This document shows positions 60,944 to 64,000 of a DNA stretch of 64,000 nucleotides, piece by piece; position 1 is the first letter of the stretch, and the number at the start of each line of letters is the position of its first letter. Under the pieces are notes generated by a model, which was given only the letters and a program-made list of their open reading frames with translations, searched no databases and was not told the origin of the DNA. The position numbers and the translations under genes are program-made. The DNA comes from an uncultured Lachnospiraceae bacterium (GTDB lineage Bacteria; Bacillota; Clostridia; Lachnospirales; Lachnospiraceae). The DNA lies in NCBI GenBank assembly GCA_937965795.1, contig CALCMD010000082.1, forward strand, positions 46,895-110,894, in the 5' to 3' direction.

Positions 60944-60972
60944 TTGACTTTTACCCTTGCATCTTGTAGAAT
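60944..60972 (+). promoter_or_regulatory. Promoter of the wall-hydrolase gene
   Basis: TTGACT (60944-60949), 17-bp spacer, TAGAAT (60967-60972). Confidence 0.65.
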
Positions 60973-61059
60973 TTAAAGTGATTTAATATTTTTGTAAATA
61001 TTTGATAACATGTATGAATCAAGAACAACACGGTTGTTCGACCGCAATAAGGAGTATAT

Positions 61060-62922
61060 ATGAAGAAAAGGGTAATAACCGCCCTTTTCCTTGCCGGCAT
61101 GATTGGCAGCACAGTTCCCGGACTGCATGCGGATGCGGCATGGAAAAGCGACGCAAATGGCAGGTATTACACCGTAAAAGGCAGCCCCGGATATGCCGTC
61201 GGCTGGAAAAAAATCGGGCAATACCGCTATTACTTTAACACAGACAAATACGCAGCGACCGGCTGGACGCTGATCGGCAAGGAATGGTATTACTTTGACA
61301 TTCGGGGCCGGATGCTTACAAACACATGGGTCGACAGTTCTTATCTTGGTCCTGACGGGAAAATGGTAAAAAGCACCGTGGTAGACGGCGTCCAGATCGA
61401 TGCGAACGGAAACAGGCTCATAAACGAAGGTTTCGATTCTTCCGGTACAGACGCCCCGGTAAATACCTGGGTTTCGAAAGATGGAAACTGGTATTATTAT
61501 GATTACCAGGGAAAACTTGCCACCGGGCTTTTAAAGATCAAAGATACCACTTATTACATGAACCCGCAGACCGGAGCCAGACAGAGCGGCGTCATCAAAA
61601 TCGGGAAAAGCTACTACTATTTCGATCCCCAGACAGGGGCGCAGAAAACGGGTTATATTGTCCTTGCGGATGGCACGGCATATTATTTCAGCCCTAAGAC
61701 GAAGGCTGCTCTCAAAGGATGGCACAAGATCAGCAAAAAATATTATTATTTTAATTCAAAAGGCGTTCTGCAAAGAAACCGGTGGATCAATAAGAAATAT
61801 TATGTAGACCAGCTCGGACGACGCTGTTACGGCTGGCTTACTCTGGGAAACAAAACCTGGTATCTGAATCCAAAAACCGGGACAAAGACCAAAGGCGCTG
61901 CCAGAATCGGCAATTTCAATTATTATTTCAAATCCAACGGCGTCATGATGCGAAACAGATGGTTCCGGAAACACTACTATCAATCCGACGGAAAAATGGC
62001 GGTCAGGCAATGGGTAAATAACCAGTACGTGAACGCCTCCGGATATGTCACCAAGACAAAGGGCGCCGGATTCTTCAATCAGAACAAAAAGACCTATTAT
62101 ATCCGCCCGGATCTTACCATGGCGCAAAACGGCTGGGAACAAATTAACGGAAAATGGTATTTCTTTAAATCCAACGGTGTTCTCCTGAAGAACGCCTGGA
62201 AATCCGGTTATTATGTCGATGCTGACGGTGTTCGCATACTCGACAGGTTTTACACGATCGACCGGGTCACATACCTGTTCCTGGCAGACGGGACTCTTGC
62301 AAAAGGACTGGTCGATTATAAAGAGAACCGCTACTATCTCGATCCGTCAACAGGCGCGATGAAAACCGGATTCTATCTCCTGGACGGCGTCAACTATTAC
62401 TTTGATCCCTCCACAGGAGCAATGGCCAGAAATACCGTTCTTACCATTAACGATTCCGTGTATTCCTTCGACGCCAACGGCGCCGCCACCCTGGATGCCA
62501 GCGGATACGCACTGGGGCGGGCGATTGCAGAATATGCCCAGAGGTTTATCGGTTATCCGTATTCATACGGCGGGGCAACCGATCTGACAAAAGGAGTTGA
62601 CTGTTCCGGTTTTACAAAGCTGGTGTTTCAGCATTTCGGAATCAACATCCCCAGAACCTCGCAGGCACAGGCGTTAGGAAATGCCTCCAAAGAAGCGGGC
62701 GGCCCCTTTGCAGAAGTGAAATTCGTATCCGAAAAAGAGCTTTTGCCAGGCGACATCATTGGTTATTATTATAACGCCCCTTCCCATGTGGCGATCTACA
62801 TTGGAAATGGAAAGGTAGTACATGCTTCCAACAGCCAGCCTTATCCGAAAGGCGGTATCAAAATATCGGATTATGATTTGGGAAATCCCAAGAACATTAC
62901 GAAGATCATGCGCTACTGGTAA
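61060..62922 (+). CDS. Secreted NlpC/P60 peptidoglycan hydrolase with cell-wall-binding repeats
   Basis: 620 aa. Signal peptide (1-26, cut after ADA likely). Residues 27-480 are about a dozen repeats of the choline-binding type ('GWKKIGQYRYYFN', 'YYYFDPQTGAQKTG'), aromatic and Gly-rich. Residues 485-620 are an NlpC/P60 domain with catalytic Cys in 'VDCSGFTKLVF' and His in 'SHVAIYIGNGKVVHAS'. Cuts peptide stems of peptidoglycan, probably in daughter-cell separation or turnover. Start after AATAAGGAGTATAT. Confidence 0.93.
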   Translation: MKKRVITALFLAGMIGSTVPGLHADAAWKSDANGRYYTVKGSPGYAVGWKKIGQYRYYFNTDKYAATGWTLIGKEWYYFDIRGRMLTNTWVDSSYLGPDGKMVKSTVVDGVQIDANGNRLINEGFDSSGTDAPVNTWVSKDGNWYYYDYQGKLATGLLKIKDTTYYMNPQTGARQSGVIKIGKSYYYFDPQTGAQKTGYIVLADGTAYYFSPKTKAALKGWHKISKKYYYFNSKGVLQRNRWINKKYYVDQLGRRCYGWLTLGNKTWYLNPKTGTKTKGAARIGNFNYYFKSNGVMMRNRWFRKHYYQSDGKMAVRQWVNNQYVNASGYVTKTKGAGFFNQNKKTYYIRPDLTMAQNGWEQINGKWYFFKSNGVLLKNAWKSGYYVDADGVRILDRFYTIDRVTYLFLADGTLAKGLVDYKENRYYLDPSTGAMKTGFYLLDGVNYYFDPSTGAMARNTVLTINDSVYSFDANGAATLDASGYALGRAIAEYAQRFIGYPYSYGGATDLTKGVDCSGFTKLVFQHFGINIPRTSQAQALGNASKEAGGPFAEVKFVSEKELLPGDIIGYYYNAPSHVAIYIGNGKVVHASNSQPYPKGGIKISDYDLGNPKNITKIMRYW

Positions 62923-62927
62923 CAAAC

Positions 62928-62959
62928 AGGCGTCTCCATCACGGAGGCGCCTTTCTTTT
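62928..62959 (+). terminator. Intrinsic terminator of the wall-hydrolase gene
   Basis: AGGCGTCTCC...GGAGGCGCCT followed by TTCTTTT. Confidence 0.8.
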
Positions 62960-63141
62960 GCAGGAACATCCTTCAAACACAATAATACCTGTTTATTCTA
63001 CATTTTTTCTTCCATATTCCGAATATTCAAATGTCAATAGTTTTTTTGTGTTTTTCCCACGAAAAATGTATTTTATCTCTTCTGTACAAAACGAACGTTC
63101 TTCAAAAATACTATGTAAACCAGTTAAAAACAATACAAAAA

Positions 63142-63212
63142 TGTGGATAATGTGTATAACTTCGTGTATAACTCAAATTCGCCCTGTTTTTGGCCTTTTT
63201 GCTTGTGGATAA
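63142..63212 (+). other. Cluster of four DnaA-box-like 9-mers
   Basis: TGTGGATAA (63142 and 63204, exact complement of TTATCCACA), TGTGTATAA (63151) and CGTGTATAA (63163), all in one orientation. An A+T-rich stretch follows to about 63350. The 62960-63416 interval holds no supported gene. No dnaA, dnaN or rpmH is in the window, so this is not shown to be oriC. Confidence 0.5.
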
Positions 63213-63416
63213 CTTTTCCGCAGGCGTTGACAATTTTTTCCTGAAGTAACAGAAAGTGTCATATTTTGTGCACTTTGTACAAGGCACGAATTCTTTTCAT
63301 TTTATTAAGAAATTGTTACATCTGTAAATTCATTGTAATATTTAAAGTTGTCGCACTTTTTCTATCCAACGAAAAGGAGCTTCCATCGTCAGCCCCCTCT
63401 GCTTATAAAGACAGCA

Positions 63417-63445
63417 AAAAACCTGTCTCTTTCGAAACAGGTTTT
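63417..63445 (-). terminator. Intrinsic terminator of the second NlpC/P60 gene
   Basis: Minus strand AAAACCTGT...ACAGGTTTTTT, T-run at the end, 21 bases after the stop codon. Confidence 0.75.
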
Positions 63446-63465
63446 CCTTCTATGTATGCTATTCT

Positions 63466-64000
63466 TTAGTCAATATAGCTTCTTGCTGCACATGGCGTAC
63501 GGTATCCGATACTGGAAACGATAATACCGGTTCTCTCATTACTTGCATGTACGACCTGGCCGTTTCCTATGTACATCGTCACATGGCCGATTCCATAATC
63601 TCCATTTCCGCTGTAGAATAACAGATCACCCGGCTGGATATTGGAAAGGCTCACCGGTCTGCCGCCGTTGGACTGCGCACCCGCCGTACGTGGGATGGAA
63701 ATTCCAAAGTTAGCCATGACAGACTGTGTAAATCCGGAACAATCGGTTCCGTTTGTCAGGCTTGTTCCGCCATACACATATGGATTTCCAACAAACTGTA
63801 AGGCAAAGTTTACAATTGACTGTCTTGTACCGGAAGTACTGCTGTAATCCGTTGTCGTCGCCTGAGAAGCCACATCCGCCTGCTCCTGGGCCGCCGCGTC
63901 TGCCTTTGCCTGGGCTTCCTCTGCCGCCTGGGCCGCCGCATCTGCCTCGGCCTGTGCGTCTGCGGTTCCCTGCTGGTCTGCCTGCTCCTGGGCCGCTGCC
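63466..64000 (-). CDS. NlpC/P60 peptidoglycan hydrolase, N-terminal part beyond the window
   Basis: The frame stays open to the window edge; the GTG at 63873 is an internal codon. About 178 residues are visible. The outer 45 are an Ala/Gln/Glu/Asp-rich linker with a repeated AAQEQAD word. The rest is an NlpC/P60 domain: 'GNPYVYGGTSLTNGTDCSGFTQSVMANFGISIPRTAGAQ' with the catalytic Cys and 'GHVTMYIGNGQVVHASN' with the His. The unseen N-terminus probably holds a signal peptide and coiled coil, as in similar clostridial hydrolases. Confidence 0.9.
   Translation of the reverse strand, partial: AAAQEQADQQGTADAQAEADAAAQAAEEAQAKADAAAQEQADVASQATTTDYSSTSGTRQSIVNFALQFVGNPYVYGGTSLTNGTDCSGFTQSVMANFGISIPRTAGAQSNGGRPVSLSNIQPGDLLFYSGNGDYGIGHVTMYIGNGQVVHASNERTGIIVSSIGYRTPCAARSYID

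Noticed and set aside
63120..63350. Chromosomal origin oriC
   Set aside because: DnaA-box-like words are present, but no dnaA, dnaN, rpmH or gyrase gene is in the window; kept only as a finding.

Overview
The window looks like a chromosome segment of a gut-type Clostridia bacterium, most likely Lachnospiraceae. The grounds are the gene families (V-type Ntp ATPase, Mrp-type antiporter, M-box/MgtE, AGCS and GPH symporters, NlpC/P60 hydrolases with wall-binding repeats), strong AGGAGG ribosome-binding sites throughout, and the style of the inserted mobile element. The placement is by family content, not by a marker gene.

Layout. 1-2.9 kb: the end of a LytTR response regulator, its HPK10-type sensor kinase, and a membrane-anchored substrate-binding protein whose promoter carries a 22-bp-spaced direct repeat typical of LytTR sites. 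2.9-12.4 kb (minus): a ten-gene Mrp/Mbh-like antiporter operon with four NuoL/M/N-type subunits and no redox subunit. 12.5-14.3 kb: an M-box Mg2+ riboswitch, a terminator, a 30-codon ORF and mgtE. 14.4-18.7 kb (minus): a five-gene operon of GntR/YtrA regulator, ABC ATPase, ABC-2 permease, LuxE-like acyl-protein synthetase and LuxC-like acyl reductase. 18.76-19.11 kb: two hairpin-rich repeat elements with terminal inverted repeats.

19.2-26.2 kb: a roughly 7-kb integrative element inserted in tRNA-Ala(CGC), bounded by a 48-bp direct duplication of the tRNA 3' part. It has a tyrosine integrase, two XRE regulators, a helix-turn-helix protein, a broken primase, a Uma2-family nuclease, several very small ORFs and a type I toxin/antisense-RNA locus. 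Several genes are decayed, so it is probably cryptic. Past it lie a secreted unknown protein, an orphan Wadjet JetD-like nuclease, and an rsmH paralogue-macro domain-VWA operon.

32-42.7 kb: a membrane-attached XRE regulator, a LysR regulator divergent from an AGCS amino-acid:cation symporter, an AHH-nuclease gene with an unknown partner, decayed fragments of an ABC permease and a response regulator, and a polyol-type catabolic operon (zinc dehydrogenase, GPH symporter, fructokinase) with a ROK regulator; a shared TATACTTTATTAAA motif ties the last two. 42.7-52.4 kb: housekeeping (RlmD-like, YqeY-like, TrmB), an MMPL exporter with an xxxLxxG-repeat protein and a divergent TetR regulator with three operator-like sites, tRNA-Lys(CTT), and an AI-2E family permease. 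52.5-60.9 kb: a complete nine-gene V-type ATPase operon. 61 kb to the end: two NlpC/P60 wall hydrolases, the second running off the window, separated by a noncoding stretch with four DnaA-box-like 9-mers.

How it fits together: the V-ATPase and the Mrp-like operon both handle H+/Na+ across the membrane, and the AGCS and GPH symporters would use such gradients. The most novel-looking loci are the type I toxin locus with inverted duplicate promoter/leader arms, the LuxE/LuxC-ABC operon, the paired hairpin elements, and the AHH nuclease pair.
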